From assembly GCF_011683915.1 (NCBI RefSeq), contig NZ_JAAQPH010000018.1, positions 51,753 to 115,752 on the forward strand: 64,000 bases of DNA, given 5' to 3'. Below are positions 48,657-57,984 of the stretch, in pieces (position 1 is the first letter of the stretch; every line of letters begins with the position of its first letter). A program made the position numbers and the translations under genes. The stretch is from Pelagibius litoralis. GTDB lineage: Bacteria > Pseudomonadota > Alphaproteobacteria > Kiloniellales > Kiloniellaceae. The notes under the pieces are model-generated. The model did no database searches, was not told the DNA's origin, and saw only the letters and a program-made list of their open reading frames with translations.

Positions 48657-51275
48657 TTACTTGCCGCTGAGGGCCAGGTTGCGCAGCACCGCGAAGGGCG
48701 AGTCGGCATAGCGCTTCTCATCCTCCAGGCTTTGACGCGACGGTTTCCTGCCGCGCTTTTTCGGCCGCTTGGCGGGTTTGTTTTCTGCCGTCGCTGCCAC
48801 GCCCGCCGCAGCGTTTTGACGCGGTTTTGCACGGGCACCCCGGCGGCTGTAGCTGACGGTGCCTTCGCCTTCCTGTTGCCGGCGATAGCCGAGGGCGAAG
48901 AGCAAAACCGCCATGTCCGCTTCCGTTGCCTCCGCCAACTTGCAGAGCTCGGCGGTCAGGCTCAGCGATCCGTTCTCGGCCGACAGGCGGTACGCTTCGC
49001 GGGAGAGACGTTCCAGCACGTCGGCCCTGACCGCCAGGGGCGCGCCGCTTCTGCGGGTTGCCAGCCGAAAGCCGAGGGCATGGCAGAAGCCCTCCACGTC
49101 GCGGGTCAGGCTGGCGGCATCGGTCAGTTCGAAGAGTTTGGTGCCGACCGACGGCAGGGGCGGTTCTTCGCAGCCCGCCCGCAGGGCCCAGAGACGGGCA
49201 CGCAGTTGCAGCATGCGCGGCTGCTGCAGCCTGGGCAGGAACAGGCTGGCCGCGCCAAGCCTGACGCCGAGCGCCGCCAGGGCCTTGCGGTCGGCCTTGG
49301 TCAGCAGGGCGATCTGGGCGCTCAAGGGGCGGCGCGGCAGGGTTCCCAGCGCCTCGACAAGCTGGAAGAGCAGGCCGCGGCCGGGGGCCGAAAGCTCGGC
49401 CTTCTGGACCGCGATGAGCGGCTTCAAGGTGGCCTGGATATGGCGGGTCAGCCAGAGCATGCAGCGCTTGCGCAGCCGCTCGCGCGCCGGGCCGTCCAGG
49501 AAGTCGCTGTGCAGCACCTCGATCCCAGGTGTCAGTGCCGTGTCACCGGCCTGCAGGCGGGCGACCGGGGTACCGCGCCAGGTGATTTCGTTGCCGCTGA
49601 GGGCAAAGGCGCCGTCGTTGTCCTGCTCCAGCTGCTTGATGCGCCGGGGGATCTCGCCCACCAGGGCGCGCCTTGCGGCGGCCAGCAGGGGGCGGGCGTC
49701 CTCGCCCTTGGCCTCTTCGTCCAGTTCGAATCGGAAGCCGGCGAAGCGCCCGACGAACTCGCCTTCCACCACCACCTCGCCGTTCTTGCGCACGGCGCCG
49801 ATCAACTCGCCGTCGCCGCGCAGGCGGCGCACCAGCACCGCCGCGCGGCGGTCGACGAAACGCTGGGTCAGGCGTTCGTGCAGGGCATCGGAAAGGGCGT
49901 CCTCGATGGCCCTTGCGCGGTCCTGCCAGTGTTCGACGTCATCCAGCCAGTCGCCGCGATGGGTGATATAGGTCCAGGTGCGGATATGGGCGATGCGCGC
50001 GACCAGCTGGTCGATGTCGCCGTCGCTGCGTTCCAGCCGGGCAAGCTGGGCGGCCACCCAGTCTTCCGGCAGGCGGCCTTCGTTGGTCATCAGCCTGACA
50101 TAGATCTGCGCCAGCAACTGGGCGTGATGGTCAGAGAGGATCTTGCGGAAGTCCGGCACCTGGCAGACTTCCCAGAGCAGGGCGACGTTTGCCGGCGTGG
50201 TCGCCAGGGCGGCGATCTCGGCCTCCTTTGCCAAGATCGCCAGGGCGACCTGGTCGTCGGCCTGCTGGGCCAGCAGCATCTCCGGGCGCGGCGGGCGGCG
50301 GTCGAGGCTTTTCAGCAGGTGCTCGGGATCGCGGAAATCCAGATCCGGGTTGCGCCAGTGGACGAAGGCCAGCGGCGGGAAGACATGGTTCTCCACCGCC
50401 TCCACCAGACTGTCGCTGAGCGGCCCGATTTCCGTCGTGGTGCCGAAGGTGCCATCGTTCATGTGGCGCCCGGCCCGCCCGGCGATCTGGCCGACCTCCG
50501 GCGCGGTCAGGCGGCGCTGGCCGCGGCCGTCGAACTTGCGCAGCTTGGCGAAGGCCACGTGGTCGAGGTTCAGGTTGAGGCCCATGCCGATGGCGTCGGT
50601 GGCGACGAGGTAGTCGACCTCGCCGGCCTCGAACATCGCCACCTGGGCATTGCGGGTGCGCGGGCTCAGCGCCCCCAGCACCACCGCCGTGCCGCCGCGC
50701 TGGCGGCGCAGCAGCTCGGCCGTGGCGTAAACCTCGGAGGCGGAAAAGGCGACCACGGCGGAGCGCGGCGGCAGGCGCGTCAGCTTCTGCGGCCCGGTAT
50801 AGCTGAGGGTGGAGAAACGCGGCCGGGTGACGAAGATGGCTTCGGGCACCAGGGCCTGCAGAACCGGGCGGATGGTTTCGGCGCCCAGAAACATGGTCTC
50901 GGCGAAACCGCGGGCATGAAGCAGGCGGTCGGTGAAGATATGGCCGCGCTCGGGGTCGGCGCAGAGCTGGATCTCGTCCACCGCCAGAAAGGAAACCGGG
51001 CGGTCGACCGGCATGGATTCGACGGTGCAGCAGAAGTAGCGCGCGCCCGGCGGGACGATCTTTTCCTCCCCCGTGACCAGGGCGACCTGGGCGGCGCCCT
51101 TGATCTGGACGATGCGCTCGTAGTTTTCCCGCGCCAGCAGGCGTAAGGGGAAACCGATCATGCCGCTGGAATGGCCGAGCATGCGGTCGATGGCCAGATA
51201 GGTCTTGCCGGTGTTGGTCGGCCCCAGAACGGCGGTTACCTGGGCCTTATCCTGCGCTTGCGCGAAAAGCGACAT
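48657..51275 (-). CDS. SUV3-like superfamily 2 helicase
   Basis: 872 residues. Seen: Walker A LGPTNTGKTYLAIDRM (~18-33), FPLRLLARENYERI, DEIQ box LAVDEIQLCADPERG (~98-112), motif III-like MFLGAETIRP, VVAFSASEVYATAEL, LVATDAIGMGLNLNLDHVAF (motif V), and QIAGRAGRH (motif VI). A long C-terminal region ends in a basic tail with KPAKRPKKRGRKPS. Known: homologous to mitochondrial Suv3 RNA helicase of the degradosome. Followed by Hsp15 on the same strand. Confidence 0.94.
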   Translation of the reverse strand: MSLFAQAQDKAQVTAVLGPTNTGKTYLAIDRMLGHSSGMIGFPLRLLARENYERIVQIKGAAQVALVTGEEKIVPPGARYFCCTVESMPVDRPVSFLAVDEIQLCADPERGHIFTDRLLHARGFAETMFLGAETIRPVLQALVPEAIFVTRPRFSTLSYTGPQKLTRLPPRSAVVAFSASEVYATAELLRRQRGGTAVVLGALSPRTRNAQVAMFEAGEVDYLVATDAIGMGLNLNLDHVAFAKLRKFDGRGQRRLTAPEVGQIAGRAGRHMNDGTFGTTTEIGPLSDSLVEAVENHVFPPLAFVHWRNPDLDFRDPEHLLKSLDRRPPRPEMLLAQQADDQVALAILAKEAEIAALATTPANVALLWEVCQVPDFRKILSDHHAQLLAQIYVRLMTNEGRLPEDWVAAQLARLERSDGDIDQLVARIAHIRTWTYITHRGDWLDDVEHWQDRARAIEDALSDALHERLTQRFVDRRAAVLVRRLRGDGELIGAVRKNGEVVVEGEFVGRFAGFRFELDEEAKGEDARPLLAAARRALVGEIPRRIKQLEQDNDGAFALSGNEITWRGTPVARLQAGDTALTPGIEVLHSDFLDGPARERLRKRCMLWLTRHIQATLKPLIAVQKAELSAPGRGLLFQLVEALGTLPRRPLSAQIALLTKADRKALAALGVRLGAASLFLPRLQQPRMLQLRARLWALRAGCEEPPLPSVGTKLFELTDAASLTRDVEGFCHALGFRLATRRSGAPLAVRADVLERLSREAYRLSAENGSLSLTAELCKLAEATEADMAVLLFALGYRRQQEGEGTVSYSRRGARAKPRQNAAAGVAATAENKPAKRPKKRGRKPSRQSLEDEKRYADSPFAVLRNLALSGK

Positions 51276-51345
51276 AGCCTACAGAATCGGGATTTTACGG
51301 GCTCATTGCAAGCCTTCCCTGGCCGCCCGGCGTGACGCATCAGGG

Positions 51346-52065
51346 CTATTTTCGGGCAGCGGAAGGCCCCGTCAGCGGCACGAAGGCGACCGGCAGCAGC
51401 GCTTTTTCGCTCAGGCTGCCGTCGGCGGCCTTGTCGATCCTCACCAGGGTCTGGCGCGGGCGGCGCCAATGGGCCGGCGTGGCGGTGTCCTGTTCTTCCA
51501 GGGGGATGATCATCCGCCCGCCCGGGGCGAGCTGGTCCAGCAGGACGCCGGGAACCCTGTCGGCGGCGGCGGTCACCAAAATGGCGTCGAAGGGTGCGGC
51601 CTCCGGCCAGCCCGCCGCGCCGTCGCCCTGGCGGCAATGGACCCGGTCATAGCCCAGGTGCGCCAGCTTTGCCGCCGCTTCGGCCGCCAGGCCCGGCAGC
51701 ACCTCCAGGGTGAAAACCTCGGCCCCCAGTTCGGCCAGCATGGCGGCCTGATAGCCTGAGCCGGTGCCGACCTCCAGCACGCGGCTGCCCGCCGTTATCT
51801 CTGCCTGGTCGCTCATCACCGCGACGATGAAGGGCTGGGAGATGGTCTGCCGCCCGCCGATGGGCAGGGGCTGGTTCTCGTAGGCCGCTGCCGCCTGCCG
51901 GCCGGGCACGAAGGCATGGCGCGGCACTTTTGCCAGGGCTTGCAGCACCTTGCCGTCCAGCGGCTCATCGCCCAGCCAGTCCGCCGCCTCGGCGGCTTCC
52001 GCCACCACCGCTTCCACCATGGCGGCTCTTTCCGCCTGGCGCACGGTGGCATGGTGATCGGTCAT
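51346..52065 (-). CDS. pcm: protein-L-isoaspartate O-methyltransferase
   Basis: 239 residues. Seen: VPRHAFVPGRQAAAAYENQP, LPIGGRQTISQPFIVAVMSD, SAM motif I LEVGTGSGYQAAMLAELGAE (~98-117), and LAPGGRMIIPLEEQD. Known: methylates damaged isoaspartyl residues to start their repair. Start with GGAGAGG nine bases upstream. Divergent from htpG, sharing a ~150-base promoter region, so both protein-repair genes may respond to stress. Confidence 0.94.
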   Translation of the reverse strand: MTDHHATVRQAERAAMVEAVVAEAAEAADWLGDEPLDGKVLQALAKVPRHAFVPGRQAAAAYENQPLPIGGRQTISQPFIVAVMSDQAEITAGSRVLEVGTGSGYQAAMLAELGAEVFTLEVLPGLAAEAAAKLAHLGYDRVHCRQGDGAAGWPEAAPFDAILVTAAADRVPGVLLDQLAPGGRMIIPLEEQDTATPAHWRRPRQTLVRIDKAADGSLSEKALLPVAFVPLTGPSAARK

Positions 52066-52104
52066 GATGCGGTCCTCTCCGGCGGTTTTCCTTAGGGGGG
52101 AGGG

Positions 52105-52133
52105 CTTGTAGTCCTTATAGATAGCGCACATAT
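52105..52133 (+). promoter_or_regulatory. candidate sigma-32 promoter of htpG
   Basis: CTTGTAG (52105-52111), 14 bases, then GCACATAT (52126-52133), resembling the heat-shock consensus CTTGAAA-N13/14-CCCCATnT at about ten of thirteen informative positions. It lies about 80 bases ahead of the htpG start. A match by eye, not scored. Confidence 0.5.
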
Positions 52134-52212
52134 CTGTCGGCGGCTGCGCTCTTTTCTTTGAGGAGAGCGGCAGGCCCAAGCAATCAAGAAGCACGAAACG
52201 AAAGATTTGGTG

Positions 52213-54102
52213 ATGGCGCAGGAAGAAATGCAGTTTCAGGCGGAGGTCAGCCGCCTTCTCGATATCGTCGCTCACTCGCTCTATTCGGAAAAAGAGATCT
52301 TCCTCAGGGAATTGATCTCCAATGCCTCGGACGCCTGCGACCGGCTGCGTTACGCGGCCCTGACCCAGCCGGAACTGATGGGTGAGGACGGCAGCTTCGC
52401 CATTCGCCTGAAGGCCGACCCCGGCGCCAAGACGCTGACCATCGCCGACAACGGCATCGGCATGGGCCGCCAGGATCTGATCGACAACCTGGGGACCATC
52501 GCCCGCTCCGGCACCGCCGCCTTCGTCGAGCAGCTGGAGAGCAAGCCGGAGGGGACCAGCCTGATCGGCCAGTTCGGCGTCGGCTTCTATTCCGCCTTTA
52601 TGGTCGCCAAGCAGGTCGAGGTCAGCACCCGCAAGGCCGGCGAGGCCGAGGGCTGGCGCTGGACCTCCGACGGGCAGGGCGCCTTTAGCGTGGCCGAGGA
52701 CGGCGAGGCGCCGGCGCACGGCACCCGTATCGTCCTGCACCTGCGCGACGGCGACGAGGAATACCTCGATCCCATGCGGATCCGCCAGATCGTCGCCACC
52801 TATTCCGACCACATCGCCGTGCCGGTGATCCTGGAATCGCGCAAGGAGGACGAGCCCGACCAGACCCTGAACGCCGCCTCGGCGCTCTGGACCCGGCCCA
52901 AGAGCGAGATCACCGAGGAGCAGTACAAGGAATTCTACCACCATGTCGGCCACACCTTCGACGAGCCCTGGCTGCGCCTGCATTTCAAGGCCGAGGGCGT
53001 GCTGGAATACACCGGCCTGCTGTTCATCCCCTCGACCAAGCCCTTCGACCTGTTTCACCCGGACCGCAAGACCGGGATCAAACTCTATGTGAAGCGTGTC
53101 TTCATCACCGACGACTGCAGCGAACTGCTGCCGTCCTACCTGCGGTTCCTGCGCGGCATCGTCGATACCGAGGACCTGCCGCTGAACGTCAGCCGTGAGC
53201 TGCTGCAGAACAACCCGCGCCTGGCGAAGATCCGCAGCGCCCTGGTGAAGCGGGTGCTGGGCGAATTGAAGAAGAAGGCGGCAAAAGCGCCGGAGGAATA
53301 CGCGACCTTCTGGAATACCTTCGGCGCCGTCTTCAAGGAGGGCCTTTACGAGGACCAGGCGCAGCGCGACACCCTGATCGAACTGGCGCGCTTCCGCTCC
53401 ACCGCGGGCGAAGGGCTGGTCAGCCTGGCCGACTATGTCGCGCGCATGAAACCGGGCCAGGACGCCATCTATACGATTACCGGCGGCGACCCGGAGGCCC
53501 TGGCCAAGAGCCCGCAGATCGAAGGCTTTGTCGCCAAGGGCGTCGAGGTGCTGCTGCTGAGCGACCCGGTCGACGACTTCTGGCTGACTGCCGTGCCGGA
53601 CTATGACGCCAAGCCCTTCAAGTCGGTGACCCGGGGCGGCGCCGATCTGGACAAGGTGGCCAAGCCGGAGGGCGAGGAAGAGAGCGATACGGAGAAGTCC
53701 GAGGACAGCAGCCCGGCGCTGGATGCCTTGATCGCCTTCGTGAAGCTGACCCTGAAGGATGCCGTGAAGGACGTGCGCCCTTCCGGGCGCCTGACCAGCA
53801 GCCCGGTCTGCCTGGTGGCCGACGAAGGCGACATGGACATGCATCTGGAACGGCTATTGAAACAGCAGAACCAGCTTGAGCGCAGTTCCGCCCGGATCCT
53901 CGAAATCAACCCGGATCACGCCCTGATCAAGGCGCTGTCGGATCAGGTCGGCAAGGACGGTGCGGGCGGTGTACTGGAAGATGCAGCCTGGCTGCTGCTC
54001 GACCAGGCGCTGGTCATGGAGGGCGAACCGCTGCCCGATGCCGCGGCCTTCTCGCGGCGGCTGTCCGCCCTGGTCGAAAGAGGCCTCGTTTCCGGCGGCT
54101 AG
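52213..54102 (+). CDS. htpG: molecular chaperone HtpG (Hsp90)
   Basis: 629 residues, normal length. Seen: FLRELISNASDACDRLRYAA, ATP-binding GHKL motifs IADNGIGMGRQDLIDNLGTI and GQFGVGFYSAFMVA and GTRIVLHL, middle domain RRVFITDDCSELLPSYLRFL-type segment (KRVFITDDC) with RGIVDTEDLPLNVSRELLQ, and C-terminal LEINPDHALIKAL. Known: ATP-dependent chaperone, sigma-32 regulated in proteobacteria. A TTG-GTG-ATG run precedes; the ATG is taken. The TAG stop is part of the CTAG terminus of repeat A3. Confidence 0.97.
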   Translation: MAQEEMQFQAEVSRLLDIVAHSLYSEKEIFLRELISNASDACDRLRYAALTQPELMGEDGSFAIRLKADPGAKTLTIADNGIGMGRQDLIDNLGTIARSGTAAFVEQLESKPEGTSLIGQFGVGFYSAFMVAKQVEVSTRKAGEAEGWRWTSDGQGAFSVAEDGEAPAHGTRIVLHLRDGDEEYLDPMRIRQIVATYSDHIAVPVILESRKEDEPDQTLNAASALWTRPKSEITEEQYKEFYHHVGHTFDEPWLRLHFKAEGVLEYTGLLFIPSTKPFDLFHPDRKTGIKLYVKRVFITDDCSELLPSYLRFLRGIVDTEDLPLNVSRELLQNNPRLAKIRSALVKRVLGELKKKAAKAPEEYATFWNTFGAVFKEGLYEDQAQRDTLIELARFRSTAGEGLVSLADYVARMKPGQDAIYTITGGDPEALAKSPQIEGFVAKGVEVLLLSDPVDDFWLTAVPDYDAKPFKSVTRGGADLDKVAKPEGEEESDTEKSEDSSPALDALIAFVKLTLKDAVKDVRPSGRLTSSPVCLVADEGDMDMHLERLLKQQNQLERSSARILEINPDHALIKALSDQVGKDGAGGVLEDAAWLLLDQALVMEGEPLPDAAAFSRRLSALVERGLVSGG

Positions 54103-54239
54103 AGCAGATCCCGGTCGGATGGAATCGCCGAAGGCGATCCATCGACCGGGTGAATCTGCTCTCACTGTTTGATGGCGATCGGATTCACATGTTTTGGCGC
54201 AACCAAGAAGTGGTTCCGTCAAAACATGATCCGATCTAG
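54099..54239 (+). repeat. dispersed repeat family A, copy 3 (complete, 141 bp)
   Basis: CTAG at both ends. First hairpin AGAGCAGATCCCGGTCGGAT ... ATCGACCGGGTGAATCTGCT with inner GCCGAAGGC; second hairpin GATCGGATTCACATG ... CATGATCCGATC with inner AACCAAGAAGTGGTT (one base changed in the arm). The left CTAG contains the htpG stop. Confidence 0.95.
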
Positions 54240-54304
54240 CGTATTGTTTGGCTGCCGGCGTGAACCGATGCCTTGGCGCCACGCCGAACGCTGAGGATGC
54301 CGGG

Positions 54305-54853
54305 ATGTTCATTGATGAGGTGTCGACAGCCGTCAGATCAGGTCCCATCGCGGTCGTGCCTTACGATCAGCTCTGGCCGGCAGTCTTCGAGCAGCTCCAG
54401 GAAGCGATCAGGCATACGCTCGGAGAAACCGCATTAGAGGTCCATCACATCGGCAGCACCGCCGTTCCGGGTTTATGTGCCAAGCCCAAGATCGACATTG
54501 ATGTGGTTCTGCGCTCGGCCGATGACATCGTCAGGTCTGTCGATCTGCTCAAAGAGACTGACCGTGAGTACCATGGTGATCCGTACAACGATGGTATGTG
54601 GACCTTTACCAGCCGCCGCGGTCTTTCTCCCGGACATCGAATATATCTGTGCGCTCCCGGCACGCCCGTTCATCTGAAACGCATCTTGTTCCGGGATTAT
54701 CTTCGCGCTAACCCCGAGGCTGCCGCAGCATACGGTGCTTTGAAACGAAAGCTCGTCATCGACTCAAAGGGCGTTTGGAGGGCCTATACCGAAGGCAAGA
54801 CTGCCTTCGTGGCGGATGTGGTCGAACGGGCGCTATCCCCGGAACCTGAATAG
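54305..54853 (+). CDS. GrpB-family (UPF0157) nucleotidyltransferase-like protein
   Basis: 182 residues. Seen: IAVVPYDQLWPAVFEQLQEA, ALEVHHIGSTAVPGLCAKPK then IDIDVVL (~45-70; the GS and D-x-D of a nucleotidyltransferase fold), YHGDPYNDGMW, HRIYLCAPGTPVHLKRILFR, and DYLRANPEAAAAYGALKRKL. This is the complete GrpB pattern. Substrate unknown. The start follows GAGGATGCCGGG; an earlier TTG in the repeat region is less likely. Lower GC than htpG. Confidence 0.92.
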   Translation: MFIDEVSTAVRSGPIAVVPYDQLWPAVFEQLQEAIRHTLGETALEVHHIGSTAVPGLCAKPKIDIDVVLRSADDIVRSVDLLKETDREYHGDPYNDGMWTFTSRRGLSPGHRIYLCAPGTPVHLKRILFRDYLRANPEAAAAYGALKRKLVIDSKGVWRAYTEGKTAFVADVVERALSPEPE

Positions 54854-54876
54854 ATCTGCAGTAACCAGGGTTGCGC

Positions 54877-55680
54877 TCAGCTGGTTGTGTCGAGGTCGAG
54901 GATCGCCGCGCCCAGAACGGGGCCGGTGGTGCCGGCCTGGACGATCACCGCACAGCCGCCACGGCCTTCGCCGCGTGCCGCAGCGATATCCAGGGAAAAC
55001 TCCATGGCCTCGCCGGTCCAGCGGCCGAGCTTGCGGTATTCGCGCACCACATTGGCGTTGTGGATGGAACGGCCGCCGTTCTCGCCCCGCGCCACGTCGG
55101 TCTTGTGGTCGTCGTCGAACATGACCAGATAGACCGTCGCGCCCTCCGCCGGTGCGTGGCCGGCCGAGAGGGAGACCTTGCCGCCGTCGTCGGGCGCCAG
55201 GGTGACGTCCACCACGCTCTTGCGCTTGGCGGCTTCCTCGATCGCCTCGGTCACCGCACGGCGATGGCTGCCGACCAGGTCCTTGCGGCCGTCCACCACG
55301 ATCTGCGGCGTATAGACATAGCGCAGGCCCAGCGTCCGGGCGTAGTCACGCTGCCGCTGGGTGTATTCCGCCGAAGCGAAGGGGTCTTTCCAGCCGATGT
55401 AGTCCCAATAGTCGACGTGGAAGGACAGCGCCAGCAGGCCCGGGCGGTCCGCCAGTTCGTCCAGCAGCGCATCGGCCGGCGGGCAGGAACTGCAGCCCTG
55501 GGAGGTGAAGAGTTCGACCACCACCGGACGCGCATTGCCGCTGAGCTCGGCCAGCTGCAGGGGCTCGGCTTCTGCCGACGCATCGAAGAAGGACGGAGAC
55601 TTGGTGATGGCTTGTCCGGTCCAGGCTGCAATGCCGGCAACCAGGACAACAGCGCCAAAGGCGATAGAAGTGCGACCCAT
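54877..55680 (-). CDS. DUF1223-family secreted thioredoxin-fold protein
   Basis: 267 residues. Seen: an uncleaved or weak signal anchor (IAFGAVVLVAGIAAWTGQA), then VVVELFTSQGCSSCPPADAL (~53-72) with the C-x2-C motif, LALSFHVDYWDYIGWKDPFA, YTPQIVVDGRKDLVGSHR, and VRE...RKLGRWTGEAMEF. Those motifs define DUF1223. Known: function not established; the Cys-x2-Cys and fold suggest a periplasmic redox role. Same strand as the transglutaminase gene. Confidence 0.93.
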   Translation of the reverse strand: MGRTSIAFGAVVLVAGIAAWTGQAITKSPSFFDASAEAEPLQLAELSGNARPVVVELFTSQGCSSCPPADALLDELADRPGLLALSFHVDYWDYIGWKDPFASAEYTQRQRDYARTLGLRYVYTPQIVVDGRKDLVGSHRRAVTEAIEEAAKRKSVVDVTLAPDDGGKVSLSAGHAPAEGATVYLVMFDDDHKTDVARGENGGRSIHNANVVREYRKLGRWTGEAMEFSLDIAAARGEGRGGCAVIVQAGTTGPVLGAAILDLDTTS

Positions 55681-55773
55681 GGCCGGGGACGTTACGGATC
55701 GCGGCGCTCACTGGCGAATCACGTTCCGGTGACGGCGGGGTTCTGCCTGTAAGCTTATGTTTTTATATGGAAA

Positions 55774-56679
55774 TTACGTGGTTATCGGCTTGGTGACCCG
55801 GACCTCGACATCCATGTCGATAAAGTCCCCGGTGGCGCCGTAGAAAGTACCCTGCACCGGCACCGCCTGGGAGGGTTCGCGCGCCACGGCGACCCGGATC
55901 AGATTGGCGCCGCCGACCTGCCCGTTGGTGGGGTCGAACTCCACCCAGCCGGCCCCGGGCAGGTAGATCTGCACCCAGGCATGGGTATCGCCGGCGCCTT
56001 GCACGCCGTTGGTTACATCGCTCTCGGGGGCCTGGTCGTCTTCGACGGCGGGATCGTAGAGATAGCCGGAGACGAAGCGGGCGGCAAAACCGAGCGCGCG
56101 GGCGACGCCCATCATAAAGACCGCCAGATCGCGGCAGGTGCCGCTGCCTTTTTCCAGTGTTTCCGCCGGTGTCTGCACGCCGATCGCATAGCGCCGCTCA
56201 TAGCGGAACTCCGCCTGGATCGCGCTGTTGATGCGGGTCAGCAGGTCCTGGGTGCCGACGGGCCCGCTGCCTTCGACAAAGCGTTTCGCCCAGGCATCCA
56301 CCTTGCGGTCCGGATCGGGGTAGTGGCGCTCGACCGAGCGGCCGAGATCGGCAATTTCCTCCGCCGGGTAACTGAAGGGGTAGGTCTGGGCATAGGGCTC
56401 GATCGCAAAGTCCGGATAGTCGAGACCGTAGTGATCGATGACCACGCGGCTTTCGAAGCGCAGTTCGCTGGCGGCCTCCTGAAACGAGGCGATGGCGATG
56501 GAATTGGAGAAGACGTCGTGCATCCAGCGGATGTCCGCCTGGGGCGCGATGATCAGGGCGGTATTGACCAGACGTATGTCGTGACTGTCGCGGGGCCGGA
56601 ACATCAGCCGGTGCTCGCCGAAGGTGACCGGCCGTTGATAGCGATAGACCGTCGTATGGGTAACCGACAGCAGCGTCAT
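55774..56679 (-). CDS. transglutaminase-like cysteine protease family protein
   Basis: 301 residues. Seen: N-terminal beta-domain with VTHTTVYRYQRPVTFGEHRL, catalytic Cys in LEKGSGTCRDLAVFMMGVAR (~178), catalytic His in GDTHAWVQIYLPGAGWVEFD and Asp in FDPTNG (~235-250). The full Cys-His-Asp triad is intact. Known: bacterial members of this class (COG1305, Bact_transglu_N) are mostly uncharacterised, often proteases or amidases. No signal peptide. Same direction as DUF1223, 93 bases apart. Confidence 0.94.
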   Translation of the reverse strand: MTLLSVTHTTVYRYQRPVTFGEHRLMFRPRDSHDIRLVNTALIIAPQADIRWMHDVFSNSIAIASFQEAASELRFESRVVIDHYGLDYPDFAIEPYAQTYPFSYPAEEIADLGRSVERHYPDPDRKVDAWAKRFVEGSGPVGTQDLLTRINSAIQAEFRYERRYAIGVQTPAETLEKGSGTCRDLAVFMMGVARALGFAARFVSGYLYDPAVEDDQAPESDVTNGVQGAGDTHAWVQIYLPGAGWVEFDPTNGQVGGANLIRVAVAREPSQAVPVQGTFYGATGDFIDMDVEVRVTKPITT

Positions 56680-56920
56680 GTGAGCTCGATTTGATAAGGG
56701 ACGCAGGGTCCTCTGGGCCTAGGATCCTTGAAGCCCGGGGCAGCGGCATCCTAAAGCATGACAGGGTCGTTGGGAACCGTTCGCGGGTTGCCCTCCCCAA
56801 ATCCCCGTCCCGCTTGAAACCCCGGTCTCGCTTGGCGAGGGCCGCCTGCCCGTGATATCGACGGTCACGACTGTCGCGGGATGCTCCGCAACGTTTTCCT
56901 GATTTTGCGGAGAAGCCTGC

Positions 56921-57526
56921 ATGATTTATCTCGTCCGCCACGGCCAGACCGTGTGGAATTCCATCGGCCGGCTTCAGGGCCAGAAGGACTCGCCGCTGAC
57001 CGCCAGGGGCGTTGCCCAGGCCGGGGCGATGGGCAGCCTGCTGGCCGAGACCCTGAGGCGCGAGAACGCAGCGCCGCCGAAGATCGTCTCAAGCCCGCTG
57101 GGCCGCGCCTGGCAGACCGCCGCCATCGTGGCCGACCGCCTGGGCATCGACCCTGCCGCGATTACGCTGGAGCCGCGGATCGCGGAAATCTCCTTCGGCG
57201 ACTGGGAAGCCCGCAGCGAGGCGCAACTGGCGGAACTGTTCCCCGAAACCTGGGCGGCCCGGCAGGCCGACAAGTGGAACTACATTACGCCCGGCGGTGA
57301 AAGCTACGCCCTGGTCGCGACCCGCCTGAAGAGCTGGATGGCGGAGCTGGAAGACGGCGCACCCCTGGTGGCGGTCAGCCATGGGCTTGCCGGGCGTATC
57401 CTGCGCGGGCTCTATCTGAAGGCGACGCCGGAAGAAGTCTTCGCCATGGACGAACCGCAGGACGGCTTCTTCCGTCTGGCGCAGGGTGTCGTGACGCGCT
57501 TTGATGTGGAGACGGAGGACGCCTGA
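56921..57526 (+). CDS. histidine phosphatase (phosphoglycerate mutase-like)
   Basis: 201 residues. Seen: catalytic LVRHGQTVWNSIGRLQGQKD (~4-23), SSPLGRAWQTAAI (second Arg), ISFGDWEARSEAQLAELFPE (acid), and AVSHGLAGRILRGLYL with the second histidine. The set is that of small PhoE/CobC-like phosphatases rather than a dPGM. Substrate unknown. Start with GCGGAGAAG upstream. The RidA gene follows in the same direction after 59 bases. Confidence 0.93.
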   Translation: MIYLVRHGQTVWNSIGRLQGQKDSPLTARGVAQAGAMGSLLAETLRRENAAPPKIVSSPLGRAWQTAAIVADRLGIDPAAITLEPRIAEISFGDWEARSEAQLAELFPETWAARQADKWNYITPGGESYALVATRLKSWMAELEDGAPLVAVSHGLAGRILRGLYLKATPEEVFAMDEPQDGFFRLAQGVVTRFDVETEDA

Positions 57527-57585
57527 ACCGGCGTGATCGCCTCCCGGCAAGAAGGCGATACAAGAAAGCGATAAAGGAGTTTGCG

Positions 57586-57981
57586 ATGCCGCTTCCCACG
57601 TTTCACATGATCGATGCGGCGCCGCAGCCGGTGGCCACATTTTCACATGCGGCGGAGATTGACGGCTGGGTCTTCCTGACCGGTCAGATGCCGACCTGGC
57701 CGGATGAGCCCGAGCGCGCGCTGCCCGAAGGCATCGAAGCGCAAACCCGGCGCGTGATGGATAACCTCATCATCGTGCTGGAGGGCGTTGGGCTAAGCCT
57801 TCGGAACGTGGTGCAGGCGCGGGTCTACATCACCCATTTCGAACGCGACTACACGGCGATGAACCAGACCTACCAAAGCTATTTCGAAGAGGGCAGGCTT
57901 CCGGCCCGCACCTGTATCGGCGTGACCGGGCTTGCGGTCGGCGCACGGGTTGAAATCGATGTCGTCGCCAGGCGGCCCTAG
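57586..57981 (+). CDS. RidA-family (YjgF/YER057c) protein
   Basis: 131 residues. Seen: FSHAAEIDGWVFLTGQMPTW, GIEAQTRRVMDNLIIVLEGV, VVQARVYITHFERDYTAMNQ, YQSYFEEGRLPARTCIGVTG with the imine-binding Arg, and GARVEIDVVARRP. Known: RidA hydrolyses reactive enamine/imine intermediates; the subgroup with the conserved Arg near residue 107 is likely active. AAGGAG precedes the ATG. Possibly co-transcribed with the phosphatase gene. Confidence 0.93.
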   Translation: MPLPTFHMIDAAPQPVATFSHAAEIDGWVFLTGQMPTWPDEPERALPEGIEAQTRRVMDNLIIVLEGVGLSLRNVVQARVYITHFERDYTAMNQTYQSYFEEGRLPARTCIGVTGLAVGARVEIDVVARRP

Positions 57982-57984
57982 AAT

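Noticed and set aside
48732..51146. 804-codon open frame on the plus strand
   Set aside because: Lies fully antisense to the SUV3-like helicase, whose motifs are unmistakable; high GC leaves few stops in the shadow frame.
52066..53844. Long minus-strand extension upstream of pcm
   Set aside because: Antisense to htpG; the isoaspartyl methyltransferase start at 52065 has a good ribosome-binding site.
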